Of a DNA stretch of 64,000 nt, positions 1 through 10,832 are shown in pieces. Positions within the stretch are counted from its first letter, which is position 1, and the number at the start of each line of letters is the position of its first letter. Both the position numbers and the translations under genes were made by a program. The notes under the pieces were generated by a model. That model had not been told where the DNA came from, made no database searches, and was given only the letters and a program-made list of their open reading frames with translations. Source of the stretch: Archivesica marissinica (lineage: Eukaryota; Mollusca; Bivalvia; Venerida; Vesicomyidae); contig CM026398.1 in NCBI GenBank assembly GCA_014843695.1, positions 12,223,584 to 12,287,583 on the forward strand, in the 5' to 3' direction.

Positions 1-60
1 GAGACTACAAGGTGTGTTATTGAGACTACAAGGTTTCTTATTGAGACTACAAGGTGTGTT
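1..60. repeat. Short tandem repeat, 21-base unit, about 3 copies
   Basis: Three successive copies of a 21-base unit starting GAGACTACAAGG are visible, with a few substitutions. The array may begin before the left edge of the window. No coding potential is seen. Confidence 0.85.
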
Positions 61-110
61 GTGAATTGAAAAATAAAGATGATAAGTAGTGCAGATATTC
101 TATTGGAACT

Positions 111-224
111 ATATGTCTATCTTACTTTGATGTTGAACCCCTCGCAGGATATGTCTATCTTACTTTAATGTTGAACCCCTCGCAGGATATGTCTATCTTA
201 CTTTGATGTTGAACCCCTCGTGGG
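111..224. repeat. Tandem repeat, 38-base unit, 3 copies
   Basis: Three head-to-tail copies of a 38-base unit beginning ATATGTCTATCTTACTTT occupy 111-148, 149-186 and 187-224. Copies differ at only a few positions, so the triplication is recent. Confidence 0.9.
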
Positions 225-449
225 ATATGTTGGGTTACACGTAATACAGGCTTGAATACATGTAGCATACAGGCCTCGAGGTAACCAGCAGGACTACCAG
301 ATTTAAAAATAAGGTGGTCCTTGTCAAATCTAGGTAGTCCTCGTTTTCCTCAAAAACTTTGATGTCGGCATTGAATTCCAATACCACTCGATTGTTGAAT
401 TGGTTATTTGTTAAAATAAAAGACAGGTAAATGACACATGACAGCAGAT

Positions 450-726
450 GGATCTGTAAATCAGTGGTTAACACGCTGAATTGGTAATCTAGGGATCGCA
501 GGTTTGACCCCCCCTGCCTAACCCTAATAAAATTTATAGTCTTTCAGATGGGACTTTAAACCGAGGTCTTGTGTCAGTGCTGTACACTGTGCACGTAAAA
601 GAACCAGAGGAGACTCTGTCTGTATCATTGCACTATCCTCCAAAAATCTAAAATGGCTCCTCAGAAGGCGTCACTCATATGGGCAACTGGTAGCGACAAT
701 AAATAAAAGTAAAACACACACAAGAA
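450..726 (+). mobile_element. tRNA-derived SINE, family A, with target-site duplication
   Basis: The 5' part resembles a tRNA: a box A-like stretch (AATCAGTGGTTAACACGC) and a box B-like stretch (GCAGGTTTGACCCC). A non-tRNA body follows, and then a 3' tail close to GGGCAACTGGTAGCGACAAT plus an A-rich end. A 9-base direct repeat ACAGCAGAT flanks it at 441-449 and 727-735, which is the signature of LINE-mediated insertion. Related copies lie at 13259-13508 and on the minus strand at 55967-56235, and the tail is shared with the element at 43487. SINEs of this type are non-coding and depend on a partner LINE, which is not present in the window. Confidence 0.82.
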
Positions 727-1194
727 ACAGCAGATTTGAGCCATGAACACTAATCAAGAAGAAGCCATTTCAGTATGTTACCTGCAACATGTTACCTAAA
801 TGTAACTATATATTGTACCTTATTGTGGGACAAAATATGTTACAAATGAGCTACCAATCTAACTAACAAAGGAGTGAAACTATGAAAGGGCAGGCTGTGC
901 AAATGAACTAGATGAACACCAATATTTATAACAGTACAAATGTGCATGTATAAATTGTTCAATTATTACAATAAATCCACCCCTGGGGGAAATTATTTGG
1001 CAATGATTCCTCTAAATTCCAAAGTTTCTAACTCTGGGTTATTCAACAGATGTTAATCATTGAGAAGCCTCAAACATGCACTTGCAATTTGGCACACTAT
1101 TGGAATTCTCTTCATACCATGGCAAAGAATCTACATAGAGTTCACGGCTTTTATGCCACAGACAACAATTACAATGTAGTTGCAATTTTGCAAC

Positions 1195-1436
1195 ATGACC
1201 ACACAGTCCCAGGGGGCAACATGGGCAAAATATTAGCCCTAGAGACCGTGATTTTGCTCCTTCGGGGCAACATTTCGACCTAAAACAATTTCATACAAAA
1301 TATTTTCCAGTAAACTAAACTGGCCATTGGAAATGACTTCTTTTCAAATGTTGTATTTAAGGGTCATATTGTGTGTTTTAACCAAACATGTAATTTGCTG
1401 ACATTTATTAAATAATAACTTGTACAATCGCACAGT
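1195..1436. repeat. Interspersed repeat X, copy 1 (diverged)
   Basis: This stretch aligns by eye with 1575-1808 and 62002-62280. The shared blocks are 'GCCCTAG-GACC', 'CTTCT-TTCAAATGTTGTATTTAA' and 'ACATTTATTAAATAA'. No terminal inverted repeats or coding region are evident. It may be the 3' end of a LINE or an unclassified DNA element. Copy 1 is the most diverged. Confidence 0.55.
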
Positions 1437-1574
1437 TTCGAACTTCTCCAAAATATTGTGATCTAGAATGCCCCACCCCCAAATCCTACACATCAAAGCT
1501 ACACCAAACTCCTATCATAGATGTACATGTATTATTATTAATACATGCATGTGTATTGGTGTACAAACAGGACT

Positions 1575-1808
1575 CCTTCTAGAGGATGATTTGGGTGAAA
1601 TAGTCGCCCTAGGGACCCCGACTTCGCTCCCTGGTTTTTTACAATTTTCAGACAAAATGTTGTCCAGTAAGATACACCCATTATAAAGTAGTCCTTCTAT
1701 TCAAATGTTGTATTTAATGGTCATACTATTTTGTTGACATTTATTAAATAACACCATTTAAGGACGCGTGTTCTTACTTTGAACACCAAAATATTCTGAC
1801 CTAGAATG
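1575..1808. repeat. Interspersed repeat X, copy 2
   Basis: Same family as 1195-1436 and 62002-62280. It shares the order GGGTGAAATAGTCGCCCTAG, then a TCCAGTAAGATACACC block, then CCTTCTATTCAAATGTTGT, then an AACACCATTTAAGGA block, ending near TTCTGACCTAGAATGA. It lies close to copy 1 in the same orientation. No function is recognised. Confidence 0.6.
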
Positions 1809-1911
1809 AGCCATGGCACATAAGTGAATAAAAGTAAGTATTTGGAACTAAGGAAACACAGATCCAACCAACCATCCACCAATATCACTAGTAATTGCTG
1901 GGTATACATAT

Positions 1912-2656
1912 TAGGGATGGGACCCTATTTCGATATTCGAATATATAAAAAGAAAGTTATTTTCAGTGTTTGTTTTAAATTGGTTATGTCTAGTTATTTC
2001 AATTCATTATAAAGTTCCAATGAATAGCACCTCCGTGGGTGTTTGTGCGAAAACTTGGCCACCTGTTCCACACTCGGGTGTCTTGACACATTGAGTTGTT
2101 TTAAAAGCATGGCTTCAAACAACTATTCATTACACAATAGAGATGGTACGGCGGTCGTCAGATCGGACAGGTGGCTTTTCTCCGGGTACTCTGTTTCCCC
2201 CCACACGAATGACCACATATACGCTTACATCCGCGACAACGAGAGTGATTAATATAAGTTGTTAGAACTTGCTTCGCAATCGTTGTAAAATAAATAAAGT
2301 TTAAATAATAGAAACAGTACGTTCTTAACATATACTGGTAGATGATATAGACCTCCACAAGTCATGTACGCGATAGGTAAGTAGGAAATAGGCATCATTA
2401 ACTAAATAAGCGTATGATACGGTACGTTTGTTGATACTTGTCAATATAAAATATTAACCAAAGATATAAGATAAAAAAACGCCATCGCAAAAATCTAATC
2501 CATGTCAATAGAAGCCAATTTCACGAGGTGTAAAATATACGCACGTACCGGTGAATAGGGGTCAGGTTGGAAATGGTTAGGATTTAATGTGAAATATTCT
2601 TCAAATACCCACTTTCGTATAATCGAATGCCATTTAGCTATTCGGTTCCATCCCTA
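1912..2656. mobile_element. hAT-like non-autonomous DNA transposon (MITE), about 745 bases
   Basis: It begins TAGGGATGGGACC and ends GGTTCCATCCCTA, which are inverted repeats of each other. Next to the ends are ATTCGAATA-type subterminal motifs. Flanking 8-mers ATACATAT (1904-1911) and ATATATAT (2657-2664) match at 7 of 8 positions, consistent with an 8-base hAT duplication. A second member sits at 38628-39251. No transposase is encoded. A SINE fragment lies inside it at about 2141-2304. The element is in the presumed intron left of the CPEB exon. Confidence 0.72.
2141..2304 (+). mobile_element. SINE family B, 5'-truncated fragment
   Basis: The order of blocks matches family B copies at 39412-39601, 42119-42320 and 56446-56676 in reverse: a GAGATGGTACGG block, ATCGGACAGGTGG, TTTTCTCCGGGTACTC, CACACGAATGACCACATA, GAGAGTGATTAATATAAGTT and a tail ACTTGCTTCGCAATCG ending in an A/T-rich stretch. 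The tRNA-like head is missing. It is embedded in the hAT-like MITE, so it is either a nested insertion or was captured before that MITE spread. Confidence 0.72.
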
Positions 2657-2664
2657 ATATATAT

Positions 2665-4047
2665 GGATACAACCGTGGGCCACAAGCCAAACCTTGATAC
2701 ATTGACCATTACAATTTAAGCTAGCAAAATGTTTCTGTGAATCTTGAATACCAACATGACAGTAGAGTGTAGACCGTACAAAATTTGCGAAGGATGTCTA
2801 TTGGAGGTACATTTAGCTTAGGAAATTAATTAAATAAATTATAAATAATTGAATGAATTAAGACTTCAGCTTTGACAGTGACGGAATGAATCACATAAGG
2901 CCATTCATAAAAATGGACTCCTTGTCATAACGCAACCCAGAAAACAAAATTGGGAGGGGGAGGGCAAGTTGGTGGTATAAATGCAAATGAAAAGCTTTAG
3001 CTTTACCAGGAAAGAAAATAAACAAAAGTTTAAATTAAATTAAACTTAATATTTAATAACTACAAACTAGTTTCCTCAGTAACTAGTACATGTATGTCCC
3101 ACCTGCAGCACTCGTAAAAACAACAAAATGTCGACTGGACATCTCATAAAAAATTGGGGTAGCGACAAATTAGCTGGGTCGGTCGTGTTATGCCAAACAA
3201 ACATTGTTTTAAGGACATACTTGGGATTTTCTTATTATTACAATTTGAGACATCTTTCGGCTGTAAAACCAGGTTGAACTGTAACTCATCAACCATCTCA
3301 AAGCTTCAAACGAACATGTATTAAAGGTCGCAGAAATAAAGAAATGCAAATACTAATAGTCAATAAGTCATTATGTCATGTTCACAATATATTACATCTT
3401 GATACACTACATATGGATACGCTTCGTCCGACATTCATAATTCACACTTTGACATTTACCATATATATACTGAACAAAATAAGAAACTTCCACCAACTTT
3501 GCTTGAACATAACTAGATGAAAACGAGCCAAGTGAATAATTGTTATATATGTGTTTAAAGAGTGCCATGTGATGCATAGCTTGGCACAAACCTATGGCCA
3601 TAGGTTAACAGAAACTGGGAGAAATTTTGATAGTGTGGTATAGGTCAAAAACAAAAATGTTACCACATCATGGGTAAGACTAAGTGTTGATTTCTGCCTG
3701 TAGAATATTGTTCAGTCCCTGAATTGGGTTATTATGAAGCCCAGGTATGTTAGCAGCAGTAGCAGTTTGGAATCGATTGTGCAAATGCATGTTCATGATA
3801 CAGCCCGCGCCTAAACACATGGGCGTCCATGGCAAGTAAAACAAAGACTGAATAGTGAATACGATACAGGACATGTCGAACCATTCATGCACATGCAAAA
3901 GGGGCTTCACGTTGCCGAAAATTAACAGTACATAAATAATCATTAAAATTCAAGAATCTCGATAATGCAGCTCAATGCTAATATCATCTGATTTCATTAA
4001 ACAACAAATTGGAAGTTTCATTTTTGTTCAATATACATGCTGTATAC
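2665..4047 (-). other. Presumed first intron of the CPEB-like gene (right-hand part)
   Basis: On the minus strand this follows the splice donor at 4047/4046. It is AT-rich and has no convincing open frame, no RRM-coding exon and no obvious repeat apart from short A/T runs. I see nothing that can be assigned a function. The intron presumably continues through 1-2664 and past the left edge. Confidence 0.5.
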
Positions 4048-4929
4048 CTGATAAGACATATAATTTTCCCTCTGGGCATCATCAAGCCCAACATAATCCG
4101 CAGTTGGCTTGGGAAAGGTAGCTTGGTGAATCTGGCTAGGAAAGGACGTACTTCTGCGAAATTTGGACGGTGCAATAACAGAAAGTGACTGCTGAGTTTG
4201 CGGAAAATTTGTCTTGATGTTCTTTAGTTGTGCAAAAGCAGGAATGTTCATATTCGGCACAGATCGCCTTTGATGCTGATGATGTTGCTGAAGCTGTGCT
4301 TGTGTCCATGGCGACAATGTGGCATGTGGTTGACCATGAGCATTACTCCACTGTGGGTAGTTTTTGGCATTATTCAGTATCATTCCTTGCTGCATCGGCC
4401 TTTGGGGAAAGTTATGCTGCGCCGTTATTGCCCGCCTCTGACTCAAATTATGAGTAACATGAGCAGCTTGCATTATATTGCCCGCATTCAGTATGGCATT
4501 TGGAGGCAAATGTTGAAAACTGACAGTCCCATTGACATTTTGAAAAGCACCCTGTCCCTGATTAAATGCATCCTCATGAACTTGAGGGGGCGTCCAAAAA
4601 TTCTGGCTCACAGTAGCCAAAGATGTGATCAGCTGAGAGTTTGCCTCCAGTGGCATGGAAGATGAATTTATATTGTTTTCTATACATTTATCATCAATCT
4701 GAGAAGTGGCGATCTCTAAATGTCCATTTCTCACAACACCTTCACAGTTTTGTTCTGAAATCTGTCTACACGAAGGTGAAAGTTGCTGTTTAGCAGCCGA
4801 CTTTTCCAACAAAATTTCATCTTGCATCGTACGAGGCGAGTTTTCTGGTGAAAACAACGAGTGGTTATTCACAAAACGATTAAAATCCACAGGTGAAAGT
4901 GACTGTAATCCAACTCCGTAATCCCCCAT
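4048..4929 (-). CDS. CPEB2/3/4-type cytoplasmic polyadenylation element-binding protein, first coding exon (partial gene)
   Basis: CPEB2-4/Orb2 proteins bind U-rich elements in mRNA 3'-UTRs and control poly(A) length and translation in the cytoplasm, notably at synapses. The family has a low-complexity N-terminal half followed by two RRMs and a zinc-binding ZZ-type domain. This exon encodes 294 residues. It starts MGDYG as vertebrate CPEB4 does, and carries MQDEIL at residues 35-40 and KQQLSPS at 47-53, both matching the CPEB2-4 N-terminus. A Q/H-rich stretch QLQQHHQHQRR (212-222) and a basic RRSTSFP segment (258-264, a plausible phosphosite) follow. Codon 294 ends exactly at a CAG|GTATAC donor (4048/4047), phase 0; reading through meets a stop nine codons later. 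The RRM and ZZ exons must lie left of base 1. Glutamine content is modest, unlike the prion-like Aplysia neuronal CPEB. The ATG at 4929-4927 is the first in frame. Family assignment is by recognised motifs; the paralogue is not resolved. Confidence 0.85.
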
Positions 4930-5329
4930 CAGACAAATAACGGTAAAAATACAATATGTTGAGGAAATCTAAAAAACACAGCTGTGTTGTTCTGCTCCGC
5001 CACGTCCGCGCTGAACTGTGCGATATTGCAAAATATACTCTCTAATCCCAAAATCACAGGAAACAAATATTCTTCTTACTAACTCTAGCATTCATAAACT
5101 GAACATAGCATGTATGGGTAATATTTATAATAAAATCAACGCTTTATAAATGGTATAACACTAGTAATTTGTTAATAATTTCATTTATAGAATGAAATCG
5201 TTTTGTAGCCTCTAAACAATTTGCATAAATATCCTTATTCCAGGGCCTAATGAAAAAGGGGGTGTGTTTGTTATTGCCAGCACGTGTTTTCTTTATTTCT
5301 TGCACCCGGAAGTTATGGGAGCATGGGCA
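4930..5329. promoter_or_regulatory. 5' region of the CPEB-like gene; possible bidirectional promoter
   Basis: The 400 bases between the CPEB start codon and the candidate plus-strand ATG at 5330 contain no transposon or array, unlike most of the window. Two locally GC-richer patches occur: 4992-5025, with several CpGs near CTCCGCCACGTCCGCGCTG, and 5296-5340, with an ETS-type CCGGAAGT at 5306-5313 and a YY1-like AATGGCGG at about 5329-5336. ETS and YY1 sites close to the start are typical of TATA-less animal promoters. Transcription start sites cannot be placed from sequence alone. Confidence 0.4.
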
Positions 5330-5372
5330 ATGGCGGAAAATGACACCATTGGACACCCTCGATTATCCATGT
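5330..5372 (+). CDS. Candidate first coding exon of a divergent plus-strand gene (unidentified)
   Basis: ATGGCGGAAAATGACACC starts an open frame reading MAENDTIGHPRLSM and reaches a GTATGT donor-like site at 5373 (exon end 5372, phase 1). An alternative GTGTAT lies at 5371 (phase 2). The ATG overlaps a YY1-type motif 17 bases after CCGGAAGT, the arrangement seen in many short first exons. I do not recognise the peptide, and 14 codons are too few for identification. It could be a chance ATG in a promoter. No downstream exon that joins it in phase can be proved; the nearest candidate is 36099-36297, whose frame is open if entered from a phase 1 donor. Confidence 0.25.
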
Positions 5373-5489
5373 GTATGTGCTATCCCCTATATTTATCCAT
5401 TAGATTAATGCAAATTGGGTTTTTTTGTTTTAAAGCTGCACCACAAAGTGTTGTAAATTACAGTGTTTTTTTTAAATTTTGTTTGCAAC

Positions 5490-6109
5490 GGGTATGACTG
5501 AAACCCGGAAGGAGCGCTCCTTCCGCGGAAGGAGCATTCGGCTACGGAAGGAGCGCATTAAAAGCTTATTTATTATACAATCTTTAAAAAAGTGATTGTT
5601 TTATGTAAATAATTATAAAATACGTTAAATCTGAAAGTTTTATGCAAATCGATTGTAAAATGGTGATCTTGTAGCATAATTTGTCAAAGTCCTCGGAAGG
5701 AGTGCTCCTTTCGGTCTTCAGTCATGACGCGGAAGGAGCATTCGACTACGGAAGGAGCGCATTACAAGAGTATTTCGTACACAATCTTTAAAAAATTGAT
5801 GGTTTTATGTAACTAATTATAAAATACGTTAACTCTGAAAGTTTTATGCCTATCGATTATAAATTGCGCGGTGATGACTGAAAACCGAAAGGAGCGCTCC
5901 TTCCGCAGAATTTGACAAATTATGCTACAAGATCACCATTTTACAATCGATTTGCATAAAACTTTCAGATTTAACGTATTTTATAATGATTTACATAAAA
6001 CAATCACTTTTTTAAAGATTGTATAATAAATAAGCTTTTAATGCGCTCCTTCCGTAGCCGAATGCTCCTTCCGCGGAAGGAGCGCTCCTTCCGGGTTTCA
6101 GTCATACCG
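5490..6109. mobile_element. Foldback (long-inverted-repeat) transposon, copy 1, perfect 9-base duplication
   Basis: The ends read GGGTATGACTGAAACCCGG and, on the other strand, CGGTATGACTGAAACCCGG, and continue as inverted arms of about 200 bases (5490-5690 against 5905-6109). Flanks GTTTGCAAC occur at 5481-5489 and 6110-6118, a perfect 9-base target duplication. Each tip contains the 20-base palindrome CGGAAGGAGCGCTCCTTCCG, so the ends can also fold locally. The centre (about 5697-5880) is a diverged second copy of the arm. No transposase is encoded. A 9-base duplication fits Mutator-like elements, but the superfamily is an inference. The second copy is at 62330-63176. Confidence 0.9.
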
Positions 6110-6118
6110 GTTTGCAAC

Positions 6119-6904
6119 TCCTGTTTGCCAATAATTCAACTATTCTTCTTGTGGAGGGCAATTAACTATAATGTTGTGAGATCGTGTTGCCCATCCAATT
6201 TTGCGTTTTTCTTTGCTTTGTAGCCTAATGATTATGTATGCAATGTAAAATAGCAAAATCAAATATACGTGTACATATTCAAAAACTCACTGCATCAAAA
6301 GCCCATTCACAAATTCTTGTTTGTAAAATTAGGCGCATTAAAAACTCTTCAGTTATGCTGTATATCATAAGAAGACGACGTTATATGGAAATGTAATTTG
6401 CATGCATACATATTTATTATTGAGCAATGGGTATATATATAATACGTCTTAAACCTGGGAAGAGAATAGGTCGTGACGTTGAACAGTGACACCATCATAC
6501 GTTGATCTAGGAAGATAATTTTAACACGCTGTCAAACAATGCTAAGGACTATCCCGAATACCGACCACCTGTCTCTAAAGACCACCGTTTTTTGGTATCC
6601 CATTCAGGAGCGTAGTTTGGTTGGAATCGATGTGTAGGCCAACTTAAAACTTAAGACGGGCGTATATAATTTAATCCTGGCCTCTCGATTTTTGTTGCAG
6701 ATTTGGCATTTTTATTTTTTCGATTTTTCGGAGGGGAAGTGTAGGCCACGGCCGCCTACACGGCCTATAGGCAGCTACGCCAATACCCAACAAGCCATTT
6801 GATTACACCATACGCCACCTCATGTACATCAATGTCCCAGAGTGAAATTGTGTGTAACTACGGAAGAAGACGATTTTCAGTGTAGTTTAACCTCAGACTA
6901 AAAT
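6119..6904. other. Unassigned intergenic or intronic stretch
   Basis: There is no array, no recognised transposon and no convincing open frame. It is AT-rich, with a slightly GC-richer block near 6600-6780. Nothing can be supported here. Confidence 0.4.
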
Positions 6905-7056
6905 ACATAGACAGTGTGTACTGTACTTGCTCCAGGGTTGATCGACGTAATTCCAATCAGGAATATAAATAGACATGATAACATAGACAGTGTGTACTGT
7001 ACTTGCTCCAGGGTTGATCGACGTAATTCCAATGAGGAATATAAATAGACATGATA
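6905..7056. repeat. Tandem duplication, 76-base unit, 2 copies
   Basis: 6905-6980 and 6981-7056 are nearly identical, with one clear substitution (CAATCAGG against CAATGAGG), so this is a very recent duplication. Confidence 0.92.
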
Positions 7057-8114
7057 GCAAGGCTTGCAATATAAGGAATAGTGACGATTTTGCGACAATA
7101 GCAATACCTCAAAACTCTCTTATACACCCCAGTCTGTCACCTCGCTCAAAGTTCATTCCTATTAGATGTACATTTTGTATAATTATACAATAAGAGAGTC
7201 AATTTATTTATAGAGACTTCAATTTCATAACTAATAAGTAACCGTTTTCAACCTTACTAAATTTCGAAGAGTTTATACATTTATAATTTAGGAATTTTGT
7301 TCGTTATAATTAAGCAAATCAAATACTTCATATCTTTACACAGATAATGACTATCTTTACACAGATAATTACTGCCATTCACAATAGATAGATATTATGA
7401 AACATCTATATTACTCGTCTGTGCAATATGATGACAGGAGATTAGTGTCAAGCAGTATAAACATTAATTGTTTGTTCTGTTGCATATTTGGATAATAATA
7501 AACGTGTCTGCCATGGGCATTCTGGGTCCATGAAGATTCAAAATTCACCCATTGGCTGCCCAACCTGGATAGGTGGGCGTTTCAAAATTCACCCATTGGC
7601 TACCCAATCTGGTTAGGTGTGCATTCGAATCCAGCACTGGCTTATATACCCCGATAGTCTGGCTGCATTAGGCTAATCCAGAATCTGAACCAGGTTAAAT
7701 AAATAACCTTTAATTAAACTTTTTGTAAAATTTAAATTGTGAATTGGATCTTTTAATTATAGCCCGACCCGCCCCGGTACCTCACAACAAGCTAGTTCCC
7801 CAACTGACATACACATACATTACTACTACACCGAACCAACAACAAAATAAACCGGGTCGGCAACCTCATTAAAAGTTAATTATCCTGATATTGCTGATAT
7901 TGTAAAGACTAAGATTGTGGATGAGCTTATGGATCAACATGTCACAATTGTCAACAAATACAAATATCCATTGTCTCATAGAGACAAATCTACACGTCGT
8001 GTGAGCGGGTAATGCGAAGATAATGGGGACAGACTTACCACAGCATACGCTGGAGTCTATTTTAACATTCCTCCGTTTTCTTCGTAGAAATACATCGGAG
8101 GTGTAGCTGCGCAG
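7057..8114. other. Unassigned stretch with a 44-base duplication at 7539-7625
   Basis: Two copies of a 44-base unit starting CAAAATTCACCCATTGGCT lie at 7539 and 7583 and differ at several sites. A short ATCTTTACACAGATAAT duplication lies near 7334-7367. Otherwise I see no feature in this AT-rich sequence. Confidence 0.6.
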
Positions 8115-10832
8115 CACAGGAGTGGTCGGCAGGAATGGTGTCGCTACAAACACAGGCACATGAGTGGTCGGCATGAATGGTGTCGTTACAAACACAAGCA
8201 CATGGGTGGTCGGCATGAATTGTGTCACTACAAACACAAGCACATGAGTGGTCGGCATGAATTGTGTCGCTACAAACACAAGCACATGAGCTGTCAGCAT
8301 GAATGGTGTTGCTACAAACACACGCACATGAGTGGTCGGCAGGAATGGTGTCACTACAAACACAAGCACATGAGTGGTCGGCATGAATGGTGTCGCTAGA
8401 AACACAAGTACATGAGTGGTCGGCATGACTGGTGTCGTTACAACCATAGGCACATGAGTGGTCGGCATGAATGGTGTCTCTACAAACACAGGCACATGAG
8501 TGGTCAGCATGAATGGTGGTGCTACAAACACAAGCACATGAGTGGTTGGCATGAATGGTGTCACTACAACCACATGCACATGAGTGGTCGGCATGAATGG
8601 TGTTGCTACAAATGCAGGCACATGAGTGGTCAGCATGAATGGTGTCACTACAAACACACGAACATGAGTGGTCGGCATGAATGGTGTCGCTACAAATGCA
8701 GGCACATGAGTGGTCGACATGAATGGTGTCACTACAAACACAAGCACATGAGTGGTCGGCATGAATGGTGTCGCTACAAACACAAGCACATGAGTGGTCG
8801 GCATGAATGGTGTCACTACAAACACAAGCACATGAGTGGTCGGCATGAATGGTGTCACTACAAACACACGAACATGAGTGGTCGGCGTGAATGGTGTCAC
8901 TACAAATGCAGGCACATGAGTGGTCGACATGAATGGTGTCGCTACAAACACAAGCACATGAGTGGTCGGCATGAATGGTGTCGCTACAAACACAAGCACA
9001 TGAGTGATCGGCATGAATGGTGTCACTACAAACACAAGCACATGAGTGGTCGGCATGAATGGTGTCGCTACAAACACAAGCACATGAGTGGTCGGCATGA
9101 ATGGTGTCGCTACAAACACACGCACATGAGTGGTCAGTATGAATGGTGTCACTACAACCACATGCACATGAGTGGTCAGCATGAATGGTGTCGCTACAAA
9201 CGCAGGCACATGAGTGGTCAGCATGAATGGTGTCACTACAAACACACGAACATGAGTGGTCGGCATGAATGGTGTCGCTACAAATGCAGGCACATTAGTG
9301 GTCGACATGAATGGTGTCGCTACAAACACAAGCACATGAGTGGTCGGCATGAATGGTGTCGCTACAAACACAAGCACATGAGTGATCGGCATGAATGGTG
9401 TCACTACAAACACAAGCATATGAGTGGTCGGCATGAATGGTGTCGCTACAAACACAAGCACATGAGTGGTCGGCATGAATGGTGTCGCTACAAACACAAG
9501 CACATGAGTGGTCGGCATGAATGGTGTCGCTACAAACACAAGCGCATGAGTGGTCGACATGAATGGTGTTGCTACAAACACAAGCACATGAGTGGTCGGC
9601 ATGAATTGTGTCACTACAAACACAAGCACATGAGTGGTCGGCATGAATGGTGTCGCTACAAACACAAGCACATGAGTGGTCGGCATGAATTGTGTCGCTA
9701 CAAACACAAGCACATGAGTGGTCGTCATGAATGGTGTCGCTACAAACACATGCACATGAGTGGTCGGCATGAATGGTGTCGCTACAAACACATGCACATG
9801 AGTGGTCGGCATGAATGGTGTCACTACAAACACAAGCACATAAGTGGTCGGCATGAATGGTGTCGCTACAAACACAAGCACATGAGTGGTCAGCATGAAT
9901 GGTGGCGCTACAAACACAAGCACATGAGTGGTCAACATGAATGGTGTCGCTACAAACACAAGCACATGAGTGGTCGGCATGAATGGTGTCTCTACAAACA
10001 CAGGCACATGAATGGTCGGCATGAATGGTGTCGCTACAAACACAAGTACATGAGTGGTCGGCATGAATGGTGTCGTTACAACCGCAGGCACATGAGTGGT
10101 CGGCATGAATGGTGTATGTACAAACACAGGCACATGAGTGGTCAGCATGAATGGTGGTGCTACAAACACAAGCACATGAGTGGTCGGCATGAATGGTGTC
10201 ACTACAACCACATGCACATGAGTGGTCGGCATGAATGGTGTCACTACAAACACACGAACATGAGTGGTCGGCATGAATGGTGTCGCTACAAATGCAGGCA
10301 CATGAGTGGTCGACATGAATGGTGTCGCTACAAACACAAGCACATGAGTGGTCGGCATGAATGGTGTCGCTACAAACACAAGCGCATGAGTGGTCGGCAT
10401 GAATGGTGTCACTACAAACACAAGCACATGAGTGGTCGGCATGAATGGTGTCGCTACAAACACAAGCACATGAGTGGTCGGCATGAATGGTGTCGCTACA
10501 AACACAAGCACATGAGTGGTCGGCATGATTGGTGTCGCTACAACACAAGCACATGAGTGGTCGGCATGAATGGTGGCGCTACATACACAAGCACATGATT
10601 GGTCGGCATGAATGGTGTCGCTACAAACACAAGCACATGTGTGGTCAGCATGAATGGTGTCGCTACAAACACAAGCACATGAGTGGTCAGCATGAATGGT
10701 GTCTCTACAAACACAAGCACATGGGTGGTCGGCATGAATGGTGTCGCTACAAACACAAGCACATGAGTGGTCGACATGAATCGTGTCTCTACAAACACAC
10801 GCACATGAGTGGTCGACATGAATGGTGTCGCT
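8115..10832. repeat. Minisatellite, 42-base unit, about 64 copies
   Basis: The unit is built on CACATGAGTGGTCGGCATGA followed by ATGGTGTCGCTACAAACACA and AG. Copies vary by point changes, and the period holds until a single-base loss near 10543. Because 42 is a multiple of 3 and the unit lacks stops in several frames, very long open frames appear on both strands: 14-residue repeats such as MSGRHEWCRYKHKH forward, and a 1,000-codon frame on the minus strand (7869-10871). I regard these as by-products. Higher-order structure is visible: a variant block near 8412-8600 recurs near 10050-10220, about 39 units later. Confidence 0.93.

Noticed and set aside
1..4047. CPEB3-type HDV-like ribozyme in the intron of the CPEB gene
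   Set aside because: Mammalian CPEB3 has one in an intron, but I could not trace the required nested double pseudoknot by eye here. A structural search would be needed to decide.
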